The notes under the pieces were generated by a model. The model made no database searches, was not told the origin of the DNA, and was given only the letters and a program-made list of their open reading frames with translations. A DNA stretch of 64,000 bases, from NCBI GenBank assembly GCA_045538555.1, contig JAZSRP010000016.1:1-64000 (forward strand), given 5' to 3'. How positions within the stretch are numbered: position 1 is the first letter of the stretch; the number at the start of each line of letters is the position of its first letter. The stretch comes from Coliplasma sp045538555 (GTDB lineage Bacteria; Bacillota; Clostridia; Oscillospirales; CAG-382). Shown piece by piece: positions 1 to 7,775 of this stretch. Made by a program: the position numbers and the translations under genes.

Positions 1-2606
1 TCAGCACCGTCAAAGATACCGTCGCCGCTTACTTCGATTGCGTCAAGGATCGCCTGATCGATCTCAATTACGGTTGCGTCAACCTGACGTGCAAGAACAA
101 GGTCGTTGCCGTCAAAGGTGCCGTTTCCGTCGATGTCGCCATAGATTACGACTGCAACGGGAGCATCAACCAGAGCGCCAATGGCATCGTTGATTGCCTT
201 TGTGGCGGCGTCAACGGTTGCTTGGTCGGAGATCTTGAGACCGCTTACGTCGATTGCAAGAGCAGACTCAAGGTCGGCCCAGGAATCAGCGGTGTAATCA
301 TCTGCGTTGAGAGCGTTTGCGTCGTTGACCGCTTTGTTGTACTCGGTGTAGTCAGCATCCTTTTCAACCAAAGCACCGATAGCATCGTTGATGGCCTTTG
401 TTGCTGCATCAACGGTTGCCTGATCATCGGAGGTGAGTCCGCTTACGTCAACGGCGAGAGCTGATTCAAGATCTGCAACAGAATCCTCGGTGTAGATGGA
501 GGTGTCAATAGCATTTGCATCTGCAACTGCCTGATTGTACTCTGTATAATCCGCATCCTCCACCGTTTCCTCTGAGGTAAGATCGAAATAAATGTCAAAG
601 GTCATCTTTGTGTCGGTATTGTTTGCGGTATAGGTGGTACCGGAGTAAGTGCCGTTTGAGGTGGTCAGCGTGAGGGTGCAGTTGTCATCAAATGAAGCCA
701 GCTTTGTGACCACGATGGCAAGGTAGAGGTCGTAGATATTGCCGACAACAAACGTCTCATCGGTGTATTCTGCCCAATCGGATCCGTCAATGGAATCGAT
801 GGTGTACCAGATGTTGTATGCGCTTGAAATATAATCATCAATGTTCAAATCGGTCCTGCCATTGATGGTTGTCAGCACAGGAGTAAATACAGTGTCGCCG
901 ACCTTTGGAGTTCTTGCATCGATGGTGAACTCAAGAGAGGTGATGACCACAATCTCTTTTTCAACCAGATTGTCAATAGCATCAAGTATATCCTGGGTTG
1001 CGGCATCAACGGTTGCCTGATCTTCTTCGCCAAGTCCGTTGACGTTTACTGCCAGAGCGGCAGCAAGGAGTGCCCAAGAATCTGCTGTGTAATAAGTGAG
1101 GTCAAGACCTGTTGCTTGTTTTACTGCCGCATTGTAAGCAGTATAATCTGCGCCGGATGTTGCGTTTTCATCAAGAGGAATTGCGTACAGATGCTTTGCG
1201 GAATTGACTGTAGTATCAATAGCCATTACGCTGGTGCTGGTAACATCAAGTCCCCTTGGCAGGAAATAACAGTTCATTAGGTTTCCGCCGTTGGCGTACG
1301 TATAACCCGAGTCTGTTGAGTAGAAATAGAGCAGGAAACCGTTTTCGGGTACCGTGACCTCGTCAACTTCCTCGCAGTTTTGATAGTAAGCTGTGGGAAT
1401 GTACTTGTCGTCGATATACTCAATAACGTATACAATCCAATAATAAAGCTCGTAATCAACATAATCCAAAACGGTGGATCCGGCACCGGTGATAATCATG
1501 CCCTCGTATGCCGCCCAGCTGTAAGCATTTCTGTGTGACACCAGCAGGTCATAATAAAAGTCGGGAAGCTCAATCGTCTCTGTATTTGTGTAGATCTGAA
1601 CTGTTCTGGTATAACCGTTTGTGGCGGTTCCAAGCGGAATCCAGCCATAAACCGTCTCGCCGCCAATCTCGCATTTGGAGTAGAGCATTGTAACTCCGCT
1701 TGAGTTTTCCTCAATAGCCGAAACCTCAAAGATAGAGGAGGTGGGAAGTGTCCACGAAGCAGTGGTATCGTTCTTGTAATAATAAACGGGAACGGAACCC
1801 GAGGGTGTAACGTACAGACCGTTTGTGGGATTGATATCGCCGCTGTAGTCAAGATCGGGAAGATCCTCAATGGTATTGTGGGGCATGGTGCCGTAGCCGG
1901 CGATGTTGCTGCTCCACAGAGAGTATTTTTTGAAGAAAGCGCCGCCGCCCTCAGACTCCAATCCGTCCTGGCTGGAGGTGTTGCCCTCAATGGTGTATAC
2001 GTATGTACCGTCGGAATAAACAACAAGACCTACGTGGTCTTCGTTCAGCGGTTCGGCGTAGTAAGTAAAGAATATCAGGTCGCCGGTTTGGGGAATGTAG
2101 CTTCCGCCATAATAGTAACCGTACTGATACAGCCCGGCATCATAGAGCGTGTTGCTCCAATAGGGAACGTAGACCTCAGCCCAGTAATAACCGTTTCTGG
2201 CCATGTAGGAGCTGCCATACTGGTCGGTTGCGCCCGAGACATAAAATGCCCATGAGCAAAAGGAAGCGCACCATGCTGCAGCATCCGTACCCATATAATA
2301 ACCCATCTCGGTGTAGTTTCCGCTTCCGCCGTAATCACCGCTGCGGTCACCGCTATCACCCTCAAGGTAGCCCGCTTGTGACATGGCAACTGCAATGGTA
2401 TCTCTTGCACCGTCGCCTGTCAGAGGTATCTGGCAGAGATTCTCATAGAAAGATCCGTTTATGTACGAGGAGCTTTCTGCATAAGAAGCATAGGTGGTCT
2501 CGGGAACGAAGTCCCAAGCGATTGCGGAAGCGGGAAGTGCTGCCGCAGACAAAAGGATCGTCAGTGTCAACAACACTGCGATGAATCTTGGCATAAATTT
2601 TTTCAT
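1..2606 (-). CDS. Secreted CHAP amidase-like protein with FIVAR repeats and a dockerin-like end (3' end outside window)
   Basis: Reading the minus strand from the ATG at 2606 gives 868 codons still open at the window edge. Residues 1-29 form a signal peptide (MKK, hydrophobic core, ASA). Residues about 65-210 look like a CHAP peptidoglycan amidase/endopeptidase: Cys113 in a WCASFC context, a GDLIFF segment and His191 in EDHVGLVV are the expected catalytic Cys and His. A middle part of unknown fold follows. Three FIVAR-type helical repeats lie near 475-545, 676-740 and 741-806; the last two repeat at 198 bp in the DNA. The end, from residue about 818, has the calcium-loop pattern GDIDGNGTFDGND and a second, weaker loop, as in type I dockerins. 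I infer a secreted cell-wall hydrolase that may be anchored to a scaffold. The start is supported by AAAGGA and a promoter upstream. The substrate is not provable from sequence. Confidence 0.8.
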   Translation of the reverse strand, partial: MKKFMPRFIAVLLTLTILLSAAALPASAIAWDFVPETTYASYAESSSYINGSFYENLCQIPLTGDGARDTIAVAMSQAGYLEGDSGDRSGDYGGSGNYTEMGYYMGTDAAAWCASFCSWAFYVSGATDQYGSSYMARNGYYWAEVYVPYWSNTLYDAGLYQYGYYYGGSYIPQTGDLIFFTYYAEPLNEDHVGLVVYSDGTYVYTIEGNTSSQDGLESEGGGAFFKKYSLWSSNIAGYGTMPHNTIEDLPDLDYSGDINPTNGLYVTPSGSVPVYYYKNDTTASWTLPTSSIFEVSAIEENSSGVTMLYSKCEIGGETVYGWIPLGTATNGYTRTVQIYTNTETIELPDFYYDLLVSHRNAYSWAAYEGMIITGAGSTVLDYVDYELYYWIVYVIEYIDDKYIPTAYYQNCEEVDEVTVPENGFLLYFYSTDSGYTYANGGNLMNCYFLPRGLDVTSTSVMAIDTTVNSAKHLYAIPLDENATSGADYTAYNAAVKQATGLDLTYYTADSWALLAAALAVNVNGLGEEDQATVDAATQDILDAIDNLVEKEIVVITSLEFTIDARTPKVGDTVFTPVLTTINGRTDLNIDDYISSAYNIWYTIDSIDGSDWAEYTDETFVVGNIYDLYLAIVVTKLASFDDNCTLTLTTSNGTYSGTTYTANNTDTKMTFDIYFDLTSEETVEDADYTEYNQAVADANAIDTSIYTEDSVADLESALAVDVSGLTSDDQATVDAATKAINDAIGALVEKDADYTEYNKAVNDANALNADDYTADSWADLESALAIDVSGLKISDQATVDAATKAINDAIGALVDAPVAVVIYGDIDGNGTFDGNDLVLARQVDATVIEIDQAILDAIEVSGDGIFDGA
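190..580 (-). repeat. Tandem FIVAR-coding repeat, two 198-bp units
   Basis: Two adjacent units with a 198-bp (66-codon) period encode near-identical FIVAR repeats. Each contains the phrase DQATVDAATKAINDAIGALV. A third, diverged copy lies at about 970-1180. Such repeats can expand or contract by recombination and often act as spacers or glycan-binding stalks in surface proteins. Confidence 0.75.
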
Positions 2607-2638
2607 CACGATAGGTCCTTTCGAAAAATAAAATATCA

Positions 2639-2667
2639 ATTATATTGTAACACAAAACAAATGGCAA
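2639..2667 (-). promoter_or_regulatory. Promoter of the CHAP/dockerin gene
   Basis: On the minus strand, TTGCCA and TATAAT are separated by 17 bp, ending about 32 bp before the start codon at 2606. Confidence 0.65.
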
Positions 2668-2781
2668 ATAAATAGTTTTGGCATTGGCTTTTTGAACGAA
2701 AAATTGCAGAAAAAAATGTGCAAAAATCACAGGCGGTGTATTCGTTTGGACACAGGGGATATATTTCTTGCACAAAAGCGA

Positions 2782-2813
2782 AAAAATACACCTCCGTTTT
2801 TTGGAGGTGTATT
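2782..2813 (-). terminator. Terminator after copA
   Basis: AATACACCTCC and GGAGGTGTATT pair around a short loop. On the minus strand the stem is followed by TTTTTT, and it overlaps the far 3' side of copA. Confidence 0.8.
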
Positions 2814-2815
2814 GG

Positions 2816-4960
2816 TCAGAGATTTGTTTTTTTCAAAAGCAGTGAGTTTGTTACCACGGAAACAGAGCTGAAGGCCATTGCGGCGCCCGCAAGAATGGGG
2901 GAAAGAAATCCCAGCGCGGCAAGGGGGATGCCTACCGTGTTGTAAAAGAAAGCCCAAAACAGGTTTTGCTTGATTTTTTTCATGGTGGCTTTTGAAAGGA
3001 GAATAGCTTTTGGAACAGCCATAATACTGCCGCCGGAAAGCACGATATCTCCCGATTCCATTGCAATGTCTGTTCCGCTTCCCATTGCAAATCCAACGTG
3101 GGCTGTTGCAAGAGCTGGGGCGTCGTTGATGCCGTCGCCAACCATTCCCACCGTACCGTGAGTCTGTTTTAGACTATTCACGGTGTCCACCTTTCCTTGG
3201 GGCAGCACTCCCGCAACGCAGACGTCAATACCTGCTTTTTTCGAAATGCTCTCGGCGGTTTTTTTGTTGTCGCCTGTCAGCAGAATAACCTTGATCCCAA
3301 GCTCCTTGAGATTTTTCACAGCCGTCTCGGCTTCATCTTTTATTGGATCGGCCACTGCGGCAAGAAGAGCCAGCTTGCCGTCCAAGGACATCAAAACAAC
3401 GGTGTTGCCTTGGGATTCCAGAATGTCAACTTCTTCCTTTGCGGCAGAAATATCTGCGCTTTGTGCGATCCAATCGGGCTTTCCGATCAAAACGTTTTTG
3501 CCTTGCAGGACTGCCTTTATGCCGCAACCGGTGATCGACTGAAATTCTGTTACCTCGGGCATGTCTCCCGATGCGCTGTGGGCAATCACTGTTGCGACGG
3601 GATGCTCAGAACGGCTCTCGGCGGCGGCAGCAAGAAGAACAGCTTCGTTTTTGTCAATGCCGTATGAAACATATTTTATAACCTGGGGAGAACCCTTTGT
3701 TACGGTTCCGGTTTTGTCCAGAGCAATGGCGGTCAGCTTTTCTGCCTGCTCCAGTGCATCGGCATTTCGTATGAGAATCCCGTTTTCTGCGCCAATTCCG
3801 ATTCCTACCATCAATGCGGTGGGGGTGGCAAGTCCCAGAGAACAAGGACAGGCGATTACCAAAACCGAAACGGCACGCTCAACGGCAACTCCCGCAGTCA
3901 CACCCAACAATACGGACAAAACAAGTGTTGCCAGAGAGATGCCCACAACAGACGGGACAAAAATTGCCGATACCTTGTCTGCAACGGTCTGAATTTTTGC
4001 TTTTGATGATTGGGCGTCCGCTACCATCCGCACTATACCTGACAAAACGGTCTCGGCTCCCACACGGTGGGCAACAATACGGACGCAACCGCTTCCGTTG
4101 ACCGTACCGCCAAAAACATGGGCACCTTCGGATTTAAACACGGGCATGCTTTCGCCCGTAAGCATAGATTCGTCTGCGTGTGTGCTTCCGTCAACAACGG
4201 TTCCGTCTGCGGGAAAAGAAGCCCCGGGTTTTACCAGCAGCAGATCTCCTTCGGAAATTTCTTCGGTGTGGATTTCGATTTCTGCTCCGTCTTTTATCAA
4301 AATAGCCACAGGCGGAGTAAGCTTCATCAGCTTTTCTATTGCAGCGGAGGTTTTGCTTTTTGCTTTTAGCTCAAGCATTTTACCCATTAAAATAAGGGTG
4401 ATGATAAGAGCGGAACTTTCAAAATAAAATTCATTTCCGCCCGAAAAAAGGATATATACACTGTAACCGTATGCGGCAGAGGTGCCCAATGCCACCAGTA
4501 CGTCCATGCTTGGGCTTTTGTTGATAATGGAATGAAATGCGCCTTTATAAAAGCGAACTCCCCCCACCGCTTGAATTGCTGTGGCAACAACCATCTGCCA
4601 GATTCCGTTTTTGTGCATTGAGTGAGTTATGGACCAATCGGGAAACAACAGCATCAGGACCATCAGTACCGCAAAGGGAAGAGATACCACGGCAGAAAAA
4701 ACAAAAATCTTTTTTGTCTTTTCGTATTCACGCTTCCTGGACTCCGTGATGCTCTCAACAATGGAGTATCCCGCATTTTTTACTGCTTTTTCCAGTACAG
4801 AACGGTCAATATTTTGGTCAGAGGTAACAACTGCACGTCCGCTTGAGTACGACACTTCTGCCTTTTCTACTCCGTGGATCTGCATCAAGGCATGCTCAAC
4901 GGCGGCAGAACAGCGTACACAGCTCATTCCCCCGATATGCAAAACGGTTTTTTGGCTCAT
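2816..4960 (-). CDS. copA: Copper-exporting P1B-type ATPase CopA
   Basis: The 714-residue protein pumps Cu+ out of the cytoplasm using ATP. One N-terminal metal-binding HMA domain carries GMSCVRC (Cys14, Cys17). The P-type core follows: TGES (268-271) in the actuator domain, the metal-binding CPC (371-373) in a membrane helix, the phosphorylated aspartate in DKTGT (415-419), SEHP in the N domain, and GDGINDAP. The last helices carry YN and MAFSS, typical of Cu+ rather than Zn/Cd pumps. I chose the ATG at 4960 because GAGGG precedes it. It begins one base after the copZ stop, whereas the longer reading to 4987 would overlap copZ. The pair forms a chaperone-pump operon. No csoR or copY lies beside it. 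Confidence 0.93.
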   Translation of the reverse strand: MSQKTVLHIGGMSCVRCSAAVEHALMQIHGVEKAEVSYSSGRAVVTSDQNIDRSVLEKAVKNAGYSIVESITESRKREYEKTKKIFVFSAVVSLPFAVLMVLMLLFPDWSITHSMHKNGIWQMVVATAIQAVGGVRFYKGAFHSIINKSPSMDVLVALGTSAAYGYSVYILFSGGNEFYFESSALIITLILMGKMLELKAKSKTSAAIEKLMKLTPPVAILIKDGAEIEIHTEEISEGDLLLVKPGASFPADGTVVDGSTHADESMLTGESMPVFKSEGAHVFGGTVNGSGCVRIVAHRVGAETVLSGIVRMVADAQSSKAKIQTVADKVSAIFVPSVVGISLATLVLSVLLGVTAGVAVERAVSVLVIACPCSLGLATPTALMVGIGIGAENGILIRNADALEQAEKLTAIALDKTGTVTKGSPQVIKYVSYGIDKNEAVLLAAAAESRSEHPVATVIAHSASGDMPEVTEFQSITGCGIKAVLQGKNVLIGKPDWIAQSADISAAKEEVDILESQGNTVVLMSLDGKLALLAAVADPIKDEAETAVKNLKELGIKVILLTGDNKKTAESISKKAGIDVCVAGVLPQGKVDTVNSLKQTHGTVGMVGDGINDAPALATAHVGFAMGSGTDIAMESGDIVLSGGSIMAVPKAILLSKATMKKIKQNLFWAFFYNTVGIPLAALGFLSPILAGAAMAFSSVSVVTNSLLLKKTNL

Positions 4961-4961
4961 T

Positions 4962-5186
4962 TCAGCCCTCGCTTGCGTCAAAACCAATGGCTTTTATTGC
5001 GCTTATCATTTCATTTACAGTAATTTTTGAGGGAATGTACTCCACATCTGCAGTGCCGTTTTCGAGGGATACGGTTGCTTTTTTGACTCCCTTGAGACCG
5101 TTCAGCGTATCGCTGACTCTTTTCATACAGTGGCCGCAGTGCATACCGCTTATGCTAAGGGTGATTTTTTCTTTTTTCTCAAACAT
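4962..5186 (-). CDS. copZ: Copper chaperone CopZ
   Basis: The 74-residue protein is a single heavy-metal-associated domain with GMHCGHC near residue 14-20, the usual Cu+-binding CxxC loop. It would carry Cu+ in the cytoplasm and hand it to CopA, whose gene follows after one base. The length and fold pattern (beta-alpha-beta-beta-alpha-beta) match stand-alone CopZ proteins. A near-consensus promoter lies upstream, so copZA is probably one transcript. The regulator is not visible here. Confidence 0.9.
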   Translation of the reverse strand: MFEKKEKITLSISGMHCGHCMKRVSDTLNGLKGVKKATVSLENGTADVEYIPSKITVNEMISAIKAIGFDASEG

Positions 5187-5266
5187 TGTTGTATCTCCAA
5201 AAAATGAATTGTTTGCGTGTGCGTGTATATATAAGACAAAAGAATTTGGGTGTTTTTTACAAAAGG

Positions 5267-5296
5267 ATTATAATACGCAAAAGAAGTTTTTGTCAA
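5267..5296 (-). promoter_or_regulatory. Promoter of copZA
   Basis: TTGACA and TATAAT on the minus strand, both consensus, with an 18-bp spacer. It is divergent from the pyr promoter. Confidence 0.8.
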
Positions 5297-5329
5297 CCGT
5301 AAAAAGTATTTTTATTTTGGCTGTATGTC

Positions 5330-5359
5330 TTGACAAAATGTATCAATATATGATATTCT
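5330..5359 (+). promoter_or_regulatory. Promoter of the pyr operon
   Basis: TTGACA (5330-5335) and TATTCT (5354-5359) with an 18-bp spacer. The leader to the pyrC start is only about 55 nt, too short for a PyrR-type antiterminator/terminator, and no such hairpin is visible. Confidence 0.6.
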
Positions 5360-5421
5360 TTTTGGGATAAGGAATACAAAATCTTTTAAGGCGGTACGAG
5401 AGACTGCCAAGGATGGACGAT

Positions 5422-6681
5422 ATGAAAAAATTGCTCAAAAACGCCGTTGTTTATACAGACGGCGGATTTAAGAATACCGATGTGCTTCTGTCAAACGGCA
5501 TTATTGCCGCTATTGGGGATAATCTTCCCATTGACGGGAGCTTTGTTTTTGATTTTTCCAATAGGTATATTTTTCCCGGTTTCGTTGATGTGCATGTGCA
5601 TTTCAGGGAGCCGGGTTTTTCATACAAAGAAACTATCGGTTCGGGAAGCAGAGCGGCCGCAAAGGGCGGTTATACCACCGTCATGACCATGCCAAACCTG
5701 TCGCCTGTTCCCGACTCTGTGCCAAATCTTGAACTCCAGCTGGCAGAAATCAAGAGACAGGCAGTTATCAACGTCATTCCTTACGGTTCTATCACCGTAG
5801 GAGCAAAAGGACAGGAACTGTCCGATATGGAGGGTATGAGCGGATCGGTCATCGGTTTTTCCGATGACGGCAAGGGAGTGCAAGATCGGGCTATGATGAG
5901 AGCCGCAATGCAAAAAGCGGCATCACTGAAAAAGCCCATTGCGGCCCACTGTGAGGATGAGTCACTTTTGTTTGGCGGGGTTATCCATGATGGAGAGTAC
6001 GCAAAACAAAACGGGTTTCCCGGAATTTGCTCACGCAGTGAGTGGGGACCGATTGAGCGGGATGTAGAGATTGTCCGTGAGACGGGATGTGCATATCATG
6101 TCTGCCACGTTTCTGCACGTGAAAGCGTGGATGTTATCAGACGGGCAAAGCGCAAAGGAGCGGACATCACCTGTGAGACTGCGCCTCACTACCTGATATT
6201 TGATGATACGATGCTTTTGGATGAGGGAAGATTCAAGATGAACCCGCCCATACGTGCAAAAGCAGACAGAGAGGCATTGATCGAGGGCATTCTTGACGGA
6301 ACGGTGGATATGATAGCTACCGACCATGCACCCCATTCCGCTGAGGAAAAATCCCGCGGACTCAAAGGCAGCAATATGGGTGTTGTGGGATTGGAAACAG
6401 CGTTTCCCGCACTGTATACCCATCTTGTAAAAACAGGAATCATATCACTTGAAAAACTTGTATGCCTGATGAGTACCGCACCTGCAGGGCGGTTTGGAAT
6501 AAAGAGCGGCATCAGGGTAGGGGCGCCTGCGGATCTGTGCGTGTATGACCTTGATACAGAATATGTGGTTGATCCAAAAGAATTTGTTTCAAAAGGGAAA
6601 AGCACACCATTTGAATCAATGAAACTCAACGGAAGTTGTGTGATGACGTTTGTAGGAGGAGAGATAGTATGGCAGAAATGA
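5422..6681 (+). CDS. pyrC: Dihydroorotase
   Basis: Cyclises carbamoyl-aspartate to dihydroorotate, step three of UMP synthesis. The protein (419 residues from this start) is a class I amidohydrolase. It has the zinc-binding DVHVHFREPG near residue 60, AHCED, HVSA and DHAPH toward the C-terminus, all expected metal or active-site segments. An ATG at 5413 is also in frame, but AAGG sits directly against it and at good distance from the ATG at 5422, so I prefer 5422. It is the first gene of a nine-gene pyr operon and overlaps carA by 13 bases. Confidence 0.93.
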   Translation: MKKLLKNAVVYTDGGFKNTDVLLSNGIIAAIGDNLPIDGSFVFDFSNRYIFPGFVDVHVHFREPGFSYKETIGSGSRAAAKGGYTTVMTMPNLSPVPDSVPNLELQLAEIKRQAVINVIPYGSITVGAKGQELSDMEGMSGSVIGFSDDGKGVQDRAMMRAAMQKAASLKKPIAAHCEDESLLFGGVIHDGEYAKQNGFPGICSRSEWGPIERDVEIVRETGCAYHVCHVSARESVDVIRRAKRKGADITCETAPHYLIFDDTMLLDEGRFKMNPPIRAKADREALIEGILDGTVDMIATDHAPHSAEEKSRGLKGSNMGVVGLETAFPALYTHLVKTGIISLEKLVCLMSTAPAGRFGIKSGIRVGAPADLCVYDLDTEYVVDPKEFVSKGKSTPFESMKLNGSCVMTFVGGEIVWQK

Positions 6682-7775
6682 ACAACAGAAAGATCGTTCT
6701 TGAGGACGGCAGCGTATATGAGGGCGTAGGATTTGGAGATAGCTGTCAGCGTGTGTGTGAGATATGCTTCAACACCGCCGTTGTGGGCTATCAGGAGATC
6801 ATGTCCGATCCCGCTGTGACGGACATGGCAGTTGTGATGACGTATCCTCTTATCGGAAACTACGGTATTGCGGACGACGATTTTGAGTCAAAGAATCCTT
6901 CGCTGGGAGCTCTTATTGTCAGGGAGTACAACGATTTTCCCTCTAACTTCAGATATACACGTACTCTTGCGGAAATTATGGAAGAAAACCATATTCCCGG
7001 CATTTCCGGAGTGGATACAAGAGAGATAACCCGCAGTATCAGAAAATTTGGCAGCCGCAAAGTGCTGATCACCGATATAGAAACTCCTCATGATACCTGT
7101 ATGCAGATTCTTTCCGAGACACAGATTCCCAGAGATGGTGTTTCCAGAGCAAGCTGCAAAAAGAAATGGTATTCCCGCACCTCAAATCCAAAATTCAACG
7201 TAGTTGCTATTGATTGCGGCATCAAGCTCAATACCGTCAGAGTACTCAACAAAATGGGCTGCAACGTAACGGTAGTTCCGTATAACACCGACCCGTCTGT
7301 GATCGAAGCCATCAATCCTGACGGAATCTTGGTTTCCAGCGGTCCGGGGGATCCCCGTGACGTACCGGTGGTGACAAACACGATCAGATCACTTGCCGGC
7401 AGATACCCGATGTTTGGCATTGGACTGGGTCATTGCCTCATGGCTCTTGCTTGCGGTGCAAGAGTAACGGCACTTCCCGTGGGACATCATGGCGGAAATC
7501 ATCCGGTCAAAAACCTGAAAACAGGAAAAATCGAGATCACCGCGCAGGGTCACGGATATGTGGTGGACGAAAATAGTCTTTCCGTCACAGGGTTGGAGAT
7601 TACGCACAAAAATCTTTTGGATCTTACCGTAGAGGGCCTCTGCTGTGAAGAAAAGAAAATGTTTTCCGTACAGTACCATCCCGAGAGCTCACCCGGACCT
7701 CAGGACAGCGCGTATTTGTTTGACAAATTTGTGGAAATGATGAAGGAGGAACAAACCAATGCCAAAAAGAACTGA
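6669..7775 (+). CDS. carA: Carbamoyl-phosphate synthase small subunit, nucleophile Cys replaced by Gly
   Basis: CarA normally hydrolyses glutamine and channels ammonia to CarB. This 368-residue protein has the family's N-terminal CPSase_sm domain (1-140) and a class I amidotransferase domain (about 175-360). The oxyanion-side SSGPGDP, GHHGGNHPV and YHPESSPGP are present, as are the triad residues His337 and Glu339. The nucleophile elbow, usually GICLGHQ, reads GIGLGHC: Gly252 (GGA at 7422-7424) replaces the catalytic Cys, and Cys256 replaces the glutamine-contacting Gln. The reading frame is intact and in operon context, so this is not an obvious pseudogene. Glutamine hydrolysis by the normal mechanism should be lost, and the enzyme may be ammonia-fed. 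The start follows GGAGGAG. Confidence 0.9.
   Translation: MAEMNNRKIVLEDGSVYEGVGFGDSCQRVCEICFNTAVVGYQEIMSDPAVTDMAVVMTYPLIGNYGIADDDFESKNPSLGALIVREYNDFPSNFRYTRTLAEIMEENHIPGISGVDTREITRSIRKFGSRKVLITDIETPHDTCMQILSETQIPRDGVSRASCKKKWYSRTSNPKFNVVAIDCGIKLNTVRVLNKMGCNVTVVPYNTDPSVIEAINPDGILVSSGPGDPRDVPVVTNTIRSLAGRYPMFGIGLGHCLMALACGARVTALPVGHHGGNHPVKNLKTGKIEITAQGHGYVVDENSLSVTGLEITHKNLLDLTVEGLCCEEKKMFSVQYHPESSPGPQDSAYLFDKFVEMMKEEQTNAKKN

Noticed and set aside
5360..5421. PyrR-type attenuator before pyrC
   Set aside because: The leader is too short and has no terminator hairpin.
7401..7440. Frameshift or sequencing error explaining the missing CarA cysteine
   Set aside because: The flanking codons keep the family pattern in one frame on both sides, and the change needs two base differences in one codon.
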